A DNA stretch of 64,000 nucleotides from Natrarchaeobius chitinivorans (GTDB lineage Archaea > Halobacteriota > Halobacteria > Halobacteriales > Natrialbaceae): the NCBI RefSeq assembly GCF_003841505.1, contig NZ_REGA01000006.1, positions 1 through 64,000 on the forward strand, written 5' to 3'. Below the pieces are notes generated by a model. It was not told where the DNA came from. It saw nothing but the letters and a program-made list of their open reading frames with translations, and searched no databases. The position numbers and the translations under genes were made by a program. Below are positions 7,401 to 15,829 of the stretch, one piece after another (position 1 is the first letter of the stretch; each line of letters begins with the position of its first letter).

Positions 7401-8608
7401 CGTTCCTCCAGCGCGACGATTCGATGTCGGTTGACCGCGAACAGGATATCGTCGCCGACGATCGGCGGCGACAGCGGGACCTGCGTCGGCTCGTACCGAA
7501 ACCGTTGCTCGCCCGTCTCCGCGTCGAACCCGATCAGCGCCCGATCCCCCTCGACGGCGTACACCATCCCGTCGGCGACGACCGGCGTCGTCTCCCCGTC
7601 GAATGGTGCCGACCACAGCTCCTCTCCCGTCTCGAGGTCGAGCGCGTAAAAGGTCTCGCGACCGTCGCTCAGGTACACCACGCCGTCGGCGACGGCCGAC
7701 GTGCCGTCGACCGCGTTCCCCTCGAGATCGGTTTGCCAGACGGGGTCGCCGTCGTCGGTCGCCAGCAACGCGACGCCGTTGCGGGAGGTGACGACGACGC
7801 CCTCGTCGGTCGGCGTCGAACTCAACTGCATCTGATCCTCGCGTTCGCGCTGCCAGCGTATCGTCCCGTCCGCGACGTCGTAGGCGGTCACCTGGTGGGG
7901 CCAGTTGGCAACGTAGAGCGTTCCATCGGCGACGGCCGGTCGCCCGTAGGAGACGCTCACCGCGTCGTCCTCGTGGTGTGTGACGCGCCAGCGCTCGCTC
8001 CCGTCGTCGGCCTCGAGTGCGACGATGGCGTTCGTCCCGGAAACGGCCGCGTAGATCGTTCCGTCCGCGGTGACGGGATCGACGGATGGACGGTGATCGA
8101 CCGTCTCGACCGGCGAGTTGCGGCCGGGACCTTCCCAGCGCTGGCCGCCGATCGCCCGGTCGAGTCCCGGAACCTCGATTCCGCCGCCGGCGTTGAGTCC
8201 GTACACGCCGCCGGTCGCGGTCACCGCGAGAGTGTCGGTTCGGTAGGCGGAAGCGCGCGCTCGGGCGGGACTCGAGGTGTACGGTCCGCGGTGGGCGAAC
8301 CGTCGCTCGCCGCTGTCGACGTCGAGCGCCACCAGTCCGTCTCCGATCGCGTAGATCGTCTCCCCGAGTCGAACGGGTGGAGCCGCACCGCGAAACCACT
8401 CGGTCGATTCGTGGGACCAGGCGACCCGCACGTCCTCGCGCGGTCCGGACGCCTCGGGGTTGTAGCCGGTTCCGGCGGGATCGTACTGCGACATCGGCCA
8501 GTCGAAAACCGACGTCGCTGACGCTGCGTTCGCTGTGGCGAGCGCGCCACCGGTTCCCCCGACGAGGGCGATTCCGACGCCGGCGGCGAACTGACGTCTG
8601 GAGGGCAT
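7397..8608 (-). CDS. Tat-exported PQQ-like beta-propeller repeat protein
   Basis: The start at 8608 gives 403 residues. The N-terminus MPSRRQFAAGVGIALVGG is a twin-arginine signal, so the protein is exported folded. The mature part consists of repeated blades with the pattern typical of PQQ/BamB-like propellers: DGTIYAAVSGTNAIVALEAD, ADGTLYVANWPHQVTAYDV, ADGVVYLSDGRETFYALDLE, ADGMVYAVEGDRALIGFDAE. Such proteins act as extracellular binding scaffolds; few of them really bind PQQ, and no dehydrogenase active site is seen. The longer upstream frame to 8929 has no signal and unfavourable composition, so it was rejected. The downstream membrane protein overlaps by 4 bp. Confidence 0.88.
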   Translation of the reverse strand: MPSRRQFAAGVGIALVGGTGGALATANAASATSVFDWPMSQYDPAGTGYNPEASGPREDVRVAWSHESTEWFRGAAPPVRLGETIYAIGDGLVALDVDSGERRFAHRGPYTSSPARARASAYRTDTLAVTATGGVYGLNAGGGIEVPGLDRAIGGQRWEGPGRNSPVETVDHRPSVDPVTADGTIYAAVSGTNAIVALEADDGSERWRVTHHEDDAVSVSYGRPAVADGTLYVANWPHQVTAYDVADGTIRWQREREDQMQLSSTPTDEGVVVTSRNGVALLATDDGDPVWQTDLEGNAVDGTSAVADGVVYLSDGRETFYALDLETGEELWSAPFDGETTPVVADGMVYAVEGDRALIGFDAETGEQRFRYEPTQVPLSPPIVGDDILFAVNRHRIVALEER

Positions 8609-8819
8609 CGTCTTCCGGTATTCGTATTGATTACTTGAAAGTTGTTCTCCCGCTCGAGGTCGCGACGGGCTGCTGTCGAGGGCTCGCTGTCGGTCGTCGC
8701 CGAGACGACAGCGACCGGTACGAGTTGTACCGGCACACGACGACGGTCTCTCGAGTCGTCGAGTCGAACGCCCGCTCGCTTTTCTCTCTCGAGGCTTCCC
8801 TCCCTCGAGAAATGAACGT

Positions 8820-8828
8820 GTTTTTACC
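8820..8828 (+). promoter_or_regulatory. TATA box for the secreted protein at 8850
   Basis: GTTTTTACC is 22-30 bp upstream of the ATG at 8850, the spacing expected for a leaderless haloarchaeal transcript. It supports that start. Confidence 0.5.
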
Positions 8829-8849
8829 AGTGTTGAGTGAACTGTCAGT

Positions 8850-9365
8850 ATGGTCCGCCGCCTCGCGATCCTCCTGGCTGCAGTCCTCCTCGCCGTCTCG
8901 CTCGTCGGCTTCGCCGCCGCGACGGGCACTCCCGAACCGGTAGTGACGATCGAAAACGAAGACGACGTGTCCCACCACGTGACTGCCTACACCATCGAAG
9001 ACATGGATACGGCGGGGTATCTCAACTTCGAGGTGACGACGGAAGACGGGGAGCAACGGCTAGTGAGTTTCGCCGACCTCGTCTGGCCGAACTACGACCG
9101 AAACGTAACCCTCGTCGACGAGGGGATCGCTAGCCACGAGATCGAGGTCGATCCCGGCGAAAACACCACGACCGCTCTCGAGGGCTGGGAGCACGGTGAC
9201 GTGACGATCTACGTCGTCGAGGAAGGCGAGAACAGAACGCACGTTTCGACGCGACCAGTTACGTGCGAGAGCCGCGGACAGGAACACAGGCTCACGCTCT
9301 CCGACGGGTCAGGAATGAGCAGTTCGGCAATCTGCGGCGGCGGGATTAGTTGGCTGTGGCGGTAA
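8850..9365 (+). CDS. Secreted protein of unknown function
   Basis: The 171-residue protein has a Sec signal peptide (MVRRLAILLAAVLLAVSLVG FAA, cleavage probably after about residue 24). The mature part is acidic with possible N-glycosylation sites (NVT, NTT, NRT). It has two cysteines, in VTCESRG and SAICGGG, that could form a disulfide. The spacing of beta-strand-like segments suggests a beta-sandwich, but no family was recognised. It is divergent from the beta-propeller operon, so the two share a 240-bp intergenic region, but a functional link is not shown. Confidence 0.7.
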   Translation: MVRRLAILLAAVLLAVSLVGFAAATGTPEPVVTIENEDDVSHHVTAYTIEDMDTAGYLNFEVTTEDGEQRLVSFADLVWPNYDRNVTLVDEGIASHEIEVDPGENTTTALEGWEHGDVTIYVVEEGENRTHVSTRPVTCESRGQEHRLTLSDGSGMSSSAICGGGISWLWR

Positions 9366-9541
9366 GCGGTTTCCCCGACCTGTTCAGATAAGCGGTTTCC
9401 CCGATCCCGACTTCGCAGGCGGGCTCGAGGTCTCCGACCGGTTCGACGAGTCGATCCGGATTCGATGGCTCGACCGACACCTCGAGTCGCCGCTCAACCG
9501 GCTTCGCCAGTACTCATACTGGAAGAGGTTCGCTCACTCGC

Positions 9542-10054
9542 TTACTCGCCGACCGGTCGCGCCGGCACGCCGGCGACGGTCGTTCCCGGGTCGACGTCGC
9601 CGGTGACGACCGATCCGGCACCGACCGCGGCGTTCTCGCCGATCGTGATGTCGCCGAGCAGCGTCGCGTTGGCACCGATCTGGACGCCCGACTCGACGGT
9701 CGGATGGCGCTTTACTGGCTTGTTGACGTTCCCACCGAGCGTGACGCCGTGGTACATGTGGACGTCGTCGCCGACCTCGGCCGTTTCGCCGATGACGACG
9801 CCCATTCCGTGATCGATCGTCACTCGGCGGCCGATCGTCGCCGCGGGATGGATCTCGACGCCGGTCAACAGGCGAACGACGTGTGCGAACAGGCGGGCGA
9901 CGAGACGAAACCCGTGATTCCAGAGCCGGTGTGCGATCCGGTGGCCCCAGACGGCGTGGACGCCGGGGTAGCTGAGTGCGACCTCGAGACACCGTTTGGC
10001 CGCCGGGTCTCGCTCGCACATCGCCCGCGTGTCCTCACGAAGCTGTCCGAACAT
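9542..10054 (-). CDS. cysE: Serine O-acetyltransferase
   Basis: The 170-residue protein has the compact archaeal/bacterial CysE form. A helical N-terminus (MFGQLREDTRAMCERDPAAK, SYPGVHAVWGHRIAHRLW) is followed by left-handed beta-helix hexapeptide repeats with the catalytic segments TIDHGMGVVIGETAEVG and MYHGVTLGG. The reaction is serine plus acetyl-CoA to O-acetylserine, the first step of cysteine synthesis. No cysteine synthase gene is next to it. The start at 10054 was chosen because MFGQLREDT is the conserved beginning of the family; the longer open frame upstream (to 10657) crosses the region of the next gene and has arginine-rich shadow composition. Confidence 0.92.
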   Translation of the reverse strand: MFGQLREDTRAMCERDPAAKRCLEVALSYPGVHAVWGHRIAHRLWNHGFRLVARLFAHVVRLLTGVEIHPAATIGRRVTIDHGMGVVIGETAEVGDDVHMYHGVTLGGNVNKPVKRHPTVESGVQIGANATLLGDITIGENAAVGAGSVVTGDVDPGTTVAGVPARPVGE

Positions 10055-10269
10055 CACTCGTCGACCTCGCGAAGACGCTGGTGGAGCGGCGCTGTCCTCT
10101 CGAGACGCCGCCGTGAGAGCGCCAACACCCGGCCACAGCGCGACGCGGTCGGGTTCTGCCTGTGCTCGCGGTGTCGCCTGGTGGCACCATACCCGAGGGT
10201 ATCCGCGGAACCCGCTTAAAACGGTTGTTTCCTCGTCGGCGGTCGTCTCCGAAGCCACAGTGGCGCGCG
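10055..10269 (-). promoter_or_regulatory. Possible leader region upstream of cysE
   Basis: On the minus strand a TATA-like TTTTAAGC (about 10215-10222) lies about 160 bp before the cysE start, unlike the leaderless arrangement of most genes here. Between them is a short hairpin, ATACCC/GGGTAT (about 10190-10203), and an ATG-opened frame of about 50 codons that overlaps the cysE start. A regulated leader is possible; no known riboswitch was recognised. Confidence 0.3.
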
Positions 10270-10944
10270 TTATTTTCCCCGTGAGAGTCGACGACCGATC
10301 CGTTCGGGGAGGCCGGCCTCGGTGACCGCCGTCTGGACCGTGTCGACGTCGTACTCGACGCGGTGGGTTTCGACTGTCAGCGCCTCGAGGTCGACGACCG
10401 CATAGCCCGCGCGTGGATCGCCGTCGCGGGGCTGGCCGACGCTCCCCGGATTCACGACGATTCCCTCCGCGAACCGTTCGACTCCCTGGACGTGGGTGTG
10501 GCCGAGCACCAGAACGTCTTCGTCCTCGAGCAGTCGCGGCGAGAACTCCTTCGGATACGTGTATCTGGTGTACCGATCGGGATCGTCCGGGTGCCCGTGG
10601 ACGAGTTTGATCCGGCCGTCGCACTCGAGGCGTTCGGCCGGCAGGTCGGCGAGCCACTCGCGCTGGTCGTCAGTGAGTGCTTCCCGAGCGTATTCGACGC
10701 CCGCCCGGGCCATCCCGTTGAACCGAAACGGCGCTTCGTCGGCGACCGCGGCGTCGTGGTTTCCCATTACGGTCGGCACGCCCCGCCTTCGGAGTTCGTC
10801 GACGCAGTCGCCCGGCCAGGGGTTGTAGCCGACGACGTCCCCTGCACAGAGCACCTTTTCGACCGGCGCCATCGCCTCGAGGACGGCCTCGAGAGCGACC
10901 CGGTTCCCGTGGACGTCCGAGATGAGTCCGACCTTCATGTTCAT
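10270..10944 (-). CDS. Metallophosphoesterase of the YfcE/MJ0936 type
   Basis: The 224-residue protein carries the five-part metal site of calcineurin-like phosphoesterases: SDVHGN (residues 9-14), CAGDVVGYNP, VMGNHDAAV, KLVHGHP and VLGHTHVQG. Members hydrolyse phosphodiesters with Mn or similar metals; the natural substrate is usually unknown. It is cytosolic with normal family length. An alternative start two codons downstream (MKVGLISD) is equally possible. It lies on the same strand as cysE but 215 bp away, so it is probably a separate transcription unit. Confidence 0.92.
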   Translation of the reverse strand: MNMKVGLISDVHGNRVALEAVLEAMAPVEKVLCAGDVVGYNPWPGDCVDELRRRGVPTVMGNHDAAVADEAPFRFNGMARAGVEYAREALTDDQREWLADLPAERLECDGRIKLVHGHPDDPDRYTRYTYPKEFSPRLLEDEDVLVLGHTHVQGVERFAEGIVVNPGSVGQPRDGDPRAGYAVVDLEALTVETHRVEYDVDTVQTAVTEAGLPERIGRRLSRGK

Positions 10945-11108
10945 ACTCGGGACTAACGGGTGGGAAGGGTTTGTAGGTTGTCCGGATGCCGTCTTCCCGT
11001 GACTTGAGCATTCGGTTCGCTCTCGCCTGGCTCGTACCGAATCGGCTCGGGATTCGGATCCAACAGTTCGAACGAAAGACAGTTTTCGAACTAGTGACGA
11101 GTTGGCGT

Positions 11109-11570
11109 ATGTCCGCTCTTACGCGCCGCCGCGCCTTCCAGTCCGGAGCCGTCGCACTCGCGGCTCTCGGCGGAGGCTGTACGTCTCTCGGACGGGAGAC
11201 GCCGGAACCGACCCGCCTGAACGAGATTTCGGTCTGGAACTACGATCCGGAGCCCCGGACTGTTTACGTGTTGGTTCTCGACGACGATCCAGTTTACTGG
11301 AGTTTGGAGGTAGCGGACGCGTATTCGGAAAACGACGACGTTCTCGGCGGAGCGGAGTTCGACGGCCTCCCGGCCGAGTCCGGAACGTACGTTCTGTACG
11401 CGTGGCGCGACGACCAGCCTCGGTCCGAGTGGGAACGGCTCGACCTCGGCGAGTACGGTCACACCTGTACGAACCTCGTCATCAGAATTGGCTCGAGATC
11501 CGGCGACGATCGCGGGGAGGTGTCGATCCTCGCATCCGCTGGCTGTCCCGAGGAGGACGCCGGATCGTAA
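11109..11570 (+). CDS. Lipoprotein of unknown function
   Basis: The start at 11109 gives 153 residues. The N-terminus MSALTRRRAFQSGAVALAALGGGCTS combines a twin-arginine-like motif with a lipobox (GGGC), so the product is probably exported and lipid-anchored at Cys 25. The mature domain (about 120 residues) is acidic and contains RTVYVLVLDDDPVYW and GTYVLYAWRDD, which suggest a beta-sandwich seen in several haloarchaeal lipoproteins. No function is known. The stop is 15 bp from the convergent purO stop. Confidence 0.72.
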   Translation: MSALTRRRAFQSGAVALAALGGGCTSLGRETPEPTRLNEISVWNYDPEPRTVYVLVLDDDPVYWSLEVADAYSENDDVLGGAEFDGLPAESGTYVLYAWRDDQPRSEWERLDLGEYGHTCTNLVIRIGSRSGDDRGEVSILASAGCPEEDAGS

Positions 11571-11585
11571 CGAGTACGTGCCCGT

Positions 11586-12176
11586 CTACTCCCCGTTTTC
11601 GATCGCCGTCTCGAAGCCGTCGTCGGTCCGCGCCACGCCCGCCGCACAGACCGCGTGTTCGAACTCGAGGTCGTACGCTTCCCGCGCAGCCTCCTCGGCG
11701 GTCTCGGCCTCGAAGTCGAACGCTTCGGGGGAGTCTTTCTCGTAGGTCGCGACCAGCGTCGGCTCCTCGACGGTCTCGACGACCAGCGCGTCCCTCCGGA
11801 CGGTGCCGATCAGCGCCTCGCCGTCGCCGCCGATCGTCGCCGCGATGCGGGGCGTGTCGTAGTCGTCTTTCTCGTAGTCCAGTGCGAGCAGGCTCTCCGC
11901 GAGCGCGTCGCGTGCGGGGTAGCCCAACTCGAGTTTCTCCGCGATCGGATCGACGTGCGAGCCGTTGCCGAACGCGGCCGTCTCTCCGATCGGCGTCTCG
12001 ACGACGCGCAGACAGTTGTAGGAGACGTAGGGGTTGTCCGTCTCCGGGGCGTCTTCGGTCGGCCCCACGGTCAGGGCCTCGTCCCGGGCGGCGATTTCAC
12101 GGTTCGGGAACGATCTCGAGGAGACGCGGTACGCGCCGACCTCGGGGCCGACGACGACGAATCGTCCGACGTACAT
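11586..12176 (-). CDS. purO: Archaeal IMP cyclohydrolase
   Basis: The 196-residue protein matches the length and character of the archaeal PurO family: it begins [20 protein letters not shown] and contains [19 protein letters not shown] and [16 protein letters not shown]. PurO closes FAICAR to IMP, the last step of purine synthesis, replacing the bacterial PurH cyclohydrolase domain. It is cytosolic. It is divergent from the twin-HNH gene with 80 bp between the starts. No other pur genes are in the window. Confidence 0.9.
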   Translation of the reverse strand: MYVGRFVVVGPEVGAYRVSSRSFPNREIAARDEALTVGPTEDAPETDNPYVSYNCLRVVETPIGETAAFGNGSHVDPIAEKLELGYPARDALAESLLALDYEKDDYDTPRIAATIGGDGEALIGTVRRDALVVETVEEPTLVATYEKDSPEAFDFEAETAEEAAREAYDLEFEHAVCAAGVARTDDGFETAIENGE

Positions 12177-12226
12177 ACTCGCACGTGAGCGGGAGGTGGG
12201 AAAAGGGATGTCGATTCGTCCTCGAG

Positions 12227-12234
12227 TTTATATT
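12227..12234 (+). promoter_or_regulatory. TATA box for the twin-HNH gene
   Basis: TTTATATT is 23-30 bp upstream of the GTG at 12257. It supports a leaderless transcript and decides that start in a frame that is open far upstream. Confidence 0.6.
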
Positions 12235-12256
12235 CGGTGGGGCGGCCAACCCGGTC

Positions 12257-13054
12257 GTGACGACCGAGGACGAGTGCCTCGAGGCCTTGCGGCGAGCGGC
12301 CGACGAACTCGGCGAGTCGCCGACGAAAGCACAGTACGAGGAGCTGGGATTGACACCGGCGTCCGCGACGATCATCCGGACCGTCGGAGGATGGAACGCT
12401 GCGAAAGAAAACGCAGGGCTGGAAACCAGTTACTCGAGGGGTTCCCGCGTCGGTCCAAAACCGGAGGACGTCGACCTTCCGCCGGGTACGTCGTGGACAG
12501 ACCTCTCCGTCGATCAACGATGGCATTGCAGAAATACCGGGTGGAACAGTGAGCGGACGTTACAGCGTCGATCTCGACTTCGGTCGTGGCTCAACGACCG
12601 AAAGCGCGACCGGGGTTGTTCACGGTGTGGCGTCGATGCCGCGGCCTGTTTGGACTTTCACCATACCAATGAACACACGAAGGAAATGGCGGTTAGCCGG
12701 ATGGTTACCTTCGGTTACGGAAAGGATGCACTTCGTGAAGAGATCGAGAATTGCAAGGTCCTGTGTGCCAACTGTCACCGACGGCTTCACTATTCCTCGC
12801 CGGAGCGCGAACGACGCCGATGGGTTCACGACCGAAAACGTGACGCGGGCTGTCGCCGGTGTGCAGAATCGGATCCAGCGTGTTTAGATTTCCATCACCC
12901 TGGTGATACCAAGGAGACGACCGCCTCGGAACTCGTCTCGGAGTCGAAGCCAAAACAGCGGGTTTCCCTCGAGATCGAACGCTGTCAGGTTCTCTGTGCG
13001 AATTGCCATCGGAAGGAACATTACGCACCCCCGCGTTCCTCAAGTAACCGTTGA
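12257..13054 (+). CDS. Twin-HNH nuclease with homing-endonuclease-associated repeat
   Basis: The 265-residue protein starts with a DNA-binding repeat of the homing-endonuclease-associated type (ECLEALRRAADELGESPTKA...TIIRTVGGWNAAKENAGLE, residues 5-55). Two copies of a zinc-HNH module follow: GCSRCG...CLDFHH...VLCANCHRRLHY (about 120-190) and GCRRCA...CLDFHH...VLCANCHRKEHY (about 195-255). Both copies keep the His-His and Cys ligands. The protein is probably a stand-alone DNA nuclease, related to mobile homing enzymes but not inside an intron or intein. The start is a GTG placed by a TATA box. The frame upstream of 12257 is purO shadow. Confidence 0.85.
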   Translation: MTTEDECLEALRRAADELGESPTKAQYEELGLTPASATIIRTVGGWNAAKENAGLETSYSRGSRVGPKPEDVDLPPGTSWTDLSVDQRWHCRNTGWNSERTLQRRSRLRSWLNDRKRDRGCSRCGVDAAACLDFHHTNEHTKEMAVSRMVTFGYGKDALREEIENCKVLCANCHRRLHYSSPERERRRWVHDRKRDAGCRRCAESDPACLDFHHPGDTKETTASELVSESKPKQRVSLEIERCQVLCANCHRKEHYAPPRSSSNR

Positions 13055-13080
13055 AACGGTTCTTCTTTCTCGCACTCAAA

Positions 13081-13104
13081 CGGCCAGCACTGTTGTGCTG
13101 GCCG
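13081..13104. terminator. Strong hairpin after the twin-HNH gene
   Basis: CGGCCAGCAC and GTGCTGGCCG form a perfect 10-bp stem with a TGTT loop, 26 bp after the stop codon. No T-run follows, so its role as terminator is inferred from place and stability. Confidence 0.5.
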
Positions 13105-13208
13105 CTGATTCGCGAGTGGGAGTGTACTGACGGAAAGCGACTCCGATACCCCTTACAATCGGACGGTATCGGGTCCTACTCCTGCTATGGAACTCACTAT
13201 ACGTCGCC

Positions 13209-13243
13209 CACACCTGATCGCCAGACGGACACCGATCAGTGTG
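13209..13243. repeat. Hairpin element CACACCTGATCG, copy 1
   Basis: CACACCTGATCG and CGATCAGTGTG pair over 11 bp with one bulged C around a 12-nt loop. The same arms, with the same bulge, occur at 26559-26594. The stretch 13105-13356 around it holds no gene. Confidence 0.55.
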
Positions 13244-13356
13244 CAACTCGTTGCAGTCGTTACTACAGACTGGTCCTCGACCGAGTTCGCAACACTCTAA
13301 TACTGCGATCAACTACGGACTGATACGTCGGAGTTACGCCCCGACCGATCATGTCA

Positions 13357-13429
13357 AGTCCATTAGGGTAGTGGCCAATCCTGAAGCCTTCTGGGGGCTT
13401 CGACCCTGGTTCGAATCCAGGATGGACTA
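13357..13429 (+). tRNA. tRNA-Gln (anticodon CUG)
   Basis: A full 73-nt cloverleaf can be drawn: acceptor stem AGTCCAT/ATGGACT (13357-13363 with 13422-13428), discriminator A at 13429, anticodon stem AAGCC/GGCTT with loop TTCTGGG (anticodon CTG) and T arm CCTGG-TTCGAAT-CCAGG. The D arm is the weakest part, as in many archaeal glutamine tRNAs. CCA is not encoded. It lies alone between the HNH gene and the rhodanese gene. No duplicated 3' end marking an integrated element was seen in the window. Confidence 0.93.
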
Positions 13430-13550
13430 CTTCTTCGACTCGAGCACACTTCCCAGCCCAGCCTATCGGTTTCCACCTGAAACGAAGGGGTCGGCTCGCT
13501 CGATCACGCCACCAGAACCCCTATTTGCACGCCGTTCCTACGTGGTCCCA

Positions 13551-14294
13551 ATGAATCGACGGCAGTATCTCGCCGCGGGAGTGGCCGCCACGGTGACGGC
13601 CGTCGCCGGCTGTCTCGGCGGGAACGACAGCTCCGACGGCTACGGTCCGGAGCCGGAGGAGGTCCCCGAGGAGCGGTCGATCGACACGGACGAGTACGAG
13701 ACGAAGTCGTTCGGCGCAATCGACGTCCCGCTCGCGCCGCTCGAGGACGTCCACTACTGGTACCAGCGCCAGGAGGCGCGGATGGTCGACACGCGGGGGC
13801 GCGACCAGTACGACGCGATTCGAATCACCGGTGCCGTACTGAGTAGCGCGCCGGACGGCGTTTCGAACGACCCGGTCGCCACCTGGCCCGAGGAAGACCG
13901 GATCGTCACCTACTGCGTCTGTCCGCACACGCTCGCCGGCCAGCGAGCGGCGACGTTGATCGCGAGCGGATACGAGAACGTCTACGCACTCGACGAGGGG
14001 CTCCAGGCCTGGTTCGAATCGGGATACCGGATCGAGGGGAGCGAAGCGACGCAGAGTCTCACCGCGTACACCGTCCGCGGTCGATCCGATCCCGCCTACG
14101 CCGGCGAATTCGTCACCGTACGAACGCTCGAGAGCGATCAAAGCGAGATGAGCGCGGTCGAGTCGGACGGGAGCTACGAACTGACGCTTTACTTCACGGA
14201 CGTCGAGGACGACTCGCTGCTCGAGGTCGACACGCCGGGGTACACCCGCGAGGTGACGCTCTCCGAGGCGACGAGCGACGTGATCACCGCCTGA
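13551..14294 (+). CDS. Rhodanese-domain lipoprotein
   Basis: The start at 13551 gives 247 residues. MNRRQYLAAGVAATVTAVAGC is a Tat-like signal ending in a lipobox (VAGC), so the protein should be lipid-anchored outside the cell. Residues about 60-165 form a rhodanese fold with the loop RIVTYCVCPHTLAGQRAA, in which a cysteine (TYC or CVC) is placed as the sulfur-carrying residue. A second, C-terminal domain (about 170-247) is a beta-sandwich-like segment of unknown role. Possible activity is sulfur transfer or sensing outside the membrane; this is inference. A TATA-like TATTTGC lies about 29 bp upstream of the start. Confidence 0.82.
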   Translation: MNRRQYLAAGVAATVTAVAGCLGGNDSSDGYGPEPEEVPEERSIDTDEYETKSFGAIDVPLAPLEDVHYWYQRQEARMVDTRGRDQYDAIRITGAVLSSAPDGVSNDPVATWPEEDRIVTYCVCPHTLAGQRAATLIASGYENVYALDEGLQAWFESGYRIEGSEATQSLTAYTVRGRSDPAYAGEFVTVRTLESDQSEMSAVESDGSYELTLYFTDVEDDSLLEVDTPGYTREVTLSEATSDVITA

Positions 14295-14331
14295 TCGTGA
14301 CGCTTTGTCGGCTGGATCGTCTGATCGTCCC

Positions 14332-15711
14332 TCAGGACCGTTCGTACGCGCCGTCTCGCTCGAGTTTCCCCCGTTCGCGTAGCACGCTCGGCGTTCGGCA
14401 GATCCCCGGCGCGCCGGTCACCTGCGGAACGGTGCAGTTGTTACAGCTCTCACAGAGAGCCCGCTCGTCGGGACCGACAGGGCCGGAACTGCCACGCTCC
14501 TCTAACAACCGCGCGGCCAGTCGTGGCTCGGCGTAGAACGGTCGCGCCATCCCGACCATGTCGCAGGCGGGCCCGTCCCCCGTCGGCGGACCGTCGACCC
14601 CTTCGGTTCCACTCGAGCCGAGCAGCCGATCCATCTCCCCTCGCCCGCGGATTCCACCCTCCGCGAGGACCGGAATCGAGACGCGTTCGCGAACCCGGCG
14701 ACAGAACCCCTCGTTCCACGCCGGCTCGAAATCGTAGACGACCGACTCGAGTCGGTTCCCGAGCGCGGTCAGTCGGCGTCGCCAGGGACCGCCGAACGCG
14801 GCGTCGTACCCCTCGCGAAGCGCCTCGTTCTCCCACGCCCGTTTCGGATACTCGCCGCGGACGATACTCATGTCCCAGACGACCGACGCCCGGACGGGGA
14901 CGACCGCGTCGTAGCCGATCCGCTCGAGTCGACGCGCCGCCTCGACGCCGTCCCCGAGCGACAGCTTTCGGCGAACCACGGGTGCGGGCGGCGCGGGCGT
15001 CTCCGCCGGAATCTTGGTAATCAGCGGAACCGTCCCCGCCCGATCCCGGATCTCGTCGTGGACGAGCGCGAGGAACTCGAGGCGCGCCCCGGGCGAGCCG
15101 CCGAACTCGTCGTCGCGCCGATTGTAAAAGGGCGAGCAAAACTGCTGGACGATCCCCATGTTCGCCCCCGAGAGGTGGATCCCGTCGTACCCCGCCTCGA
15201 CCGCGTACGCCGCCGACCGGCCGAAATCAGCCGCGAGGTCGTACACCTCTTCCGTCGAGAGGACGTGGGGATCGAACGAGAGGAATCCCAGCCGATCCAG
15301 CAGTCGCAACTGCCACGGCGGCCGCGAGACGGCGAGTTGCTCGAGGTCCGGATTCCCCCGGCGGCGCTCGGCGTGCCAGGTTTCCATGCTCCGCAGGCCG
15401 CCGTGTTCGAGTTGCAGGAAGATCCGGCTCCCGTGGTCGTGGATGCGGTCGGTGAGCCGCGAGAGCCGCGAGACGAACGCCGGGTCGTGGACCCGGGTCA
15501 TCCCCGGTGCCGCACAGCCGCCGTCGCCGCGAACGATCGTCGCCCCCTGGAAAACGAGGCCGACGCCCGACGCGGCGGCGGGTTCGAGGTCCTCGATCAG
15601 CGTATCGACGGCGTCCGAGCCGTTGCCCGCACACTCGAGCAGCGGCGCGCGATAGAGCCGGTTCGGGATCCGGACGCCCCCGATCTCGATCGGGTCCTCG
15701 AGGGTAGCCAT
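14332..15711 (-). CDS. Old-yellow-enzyme-type NADH:flavin oxidoreductase with Fe-S cysteines
   Basis: The 459-residue protein begins MATLEDPIEIGGVRIPNRLY, the FMN-binding start of OYE TIM barrels, and contains GYDGIHLSGANMGIVQQFCSPFYNRRDDEFGG, an active-site region of this family. Near the end, ALCESCNNCTVPQVTGAPGIC supplies four cysteines spaced as in the [4Fe-4S] site of 2,4-dienoyl-CoA reductase and trimethylamine dehydrogenase. The C-terminal NAD(P)/FAD-binding domains of those enzymes are absent, so electrons must come from a separate partner. Substrate unknown. The longer frame to 16059 was rejected because it overlaps the divergent DUF211 gene. Confidence 0.85.
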   Translation of the reverse strand: MATLEDPIEIGGVRIPNRLYRAPLLECAGNGSDAVDTLIEDLEPAAASGVGLVFQGATIVRGDGGCAAPGMTRVHDPAFVSRLSRLTDRIHDHGSRIFLQLEHGGLRSMETWHAERRRGNPDLEQLAVSRPPWQLRLLDRLGFLSFDPHVLSTEEVYDLAADFGRSAAYAVEAGYDGIHLSGANMGIVQQFCSPFYNRRDDEFGGSPGARLEFLALVHDEIRDRAGTVPLITKIPAETPAPPAPVVRRKLSLGDGVEAARRLERIGYDAVVPVRASVVWDMSIVRGEYPKRAWENEALREGYDAAFGGPWRRRLTALGNRLESVVYDFEPAWNEGFCRRVRERVSIPVLAEGGIRGRGEMDRLLGSSGTEGVDGPPTGDGPACDMVGMARPFYAEPRLAARLLEERGSSGPVGPDERALCESCNNCTVPQVTGAPGICRTPSVLRERGKLERDGAYERS

Positions 15712-15829
15712 ACCGCCCCTATCACGGGATCGTACAAGAGCGTGGCGTCCGGTTTCGGCTCGCTCGTTCGAACCGAGGAAACGGGGCTGTACGGCAACTC
15801 CTATCAGTCCCTCTGTCCTTCTGGAAACT

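Noticed and set aside
7397-8929. Longer 510-residue form of the exported beta-propeller
   Set aside because: The extra 107 residues are basic shadow sequence; the Tat signal begins at 8608.
11102-12256. Upstream two-thirds of a 650-codon open frame ending in the HNH protein
   Set aside because: Arginine/serine-rich shadow of the lipoprotein and purO genes; the TATA box at 12227 places the true start at 12257.
13357-13429. tRNA-Gln as attachment site of an integrated element
   Set aside because: No duplicated tRNA 3' end and no integrase were seen within the window.
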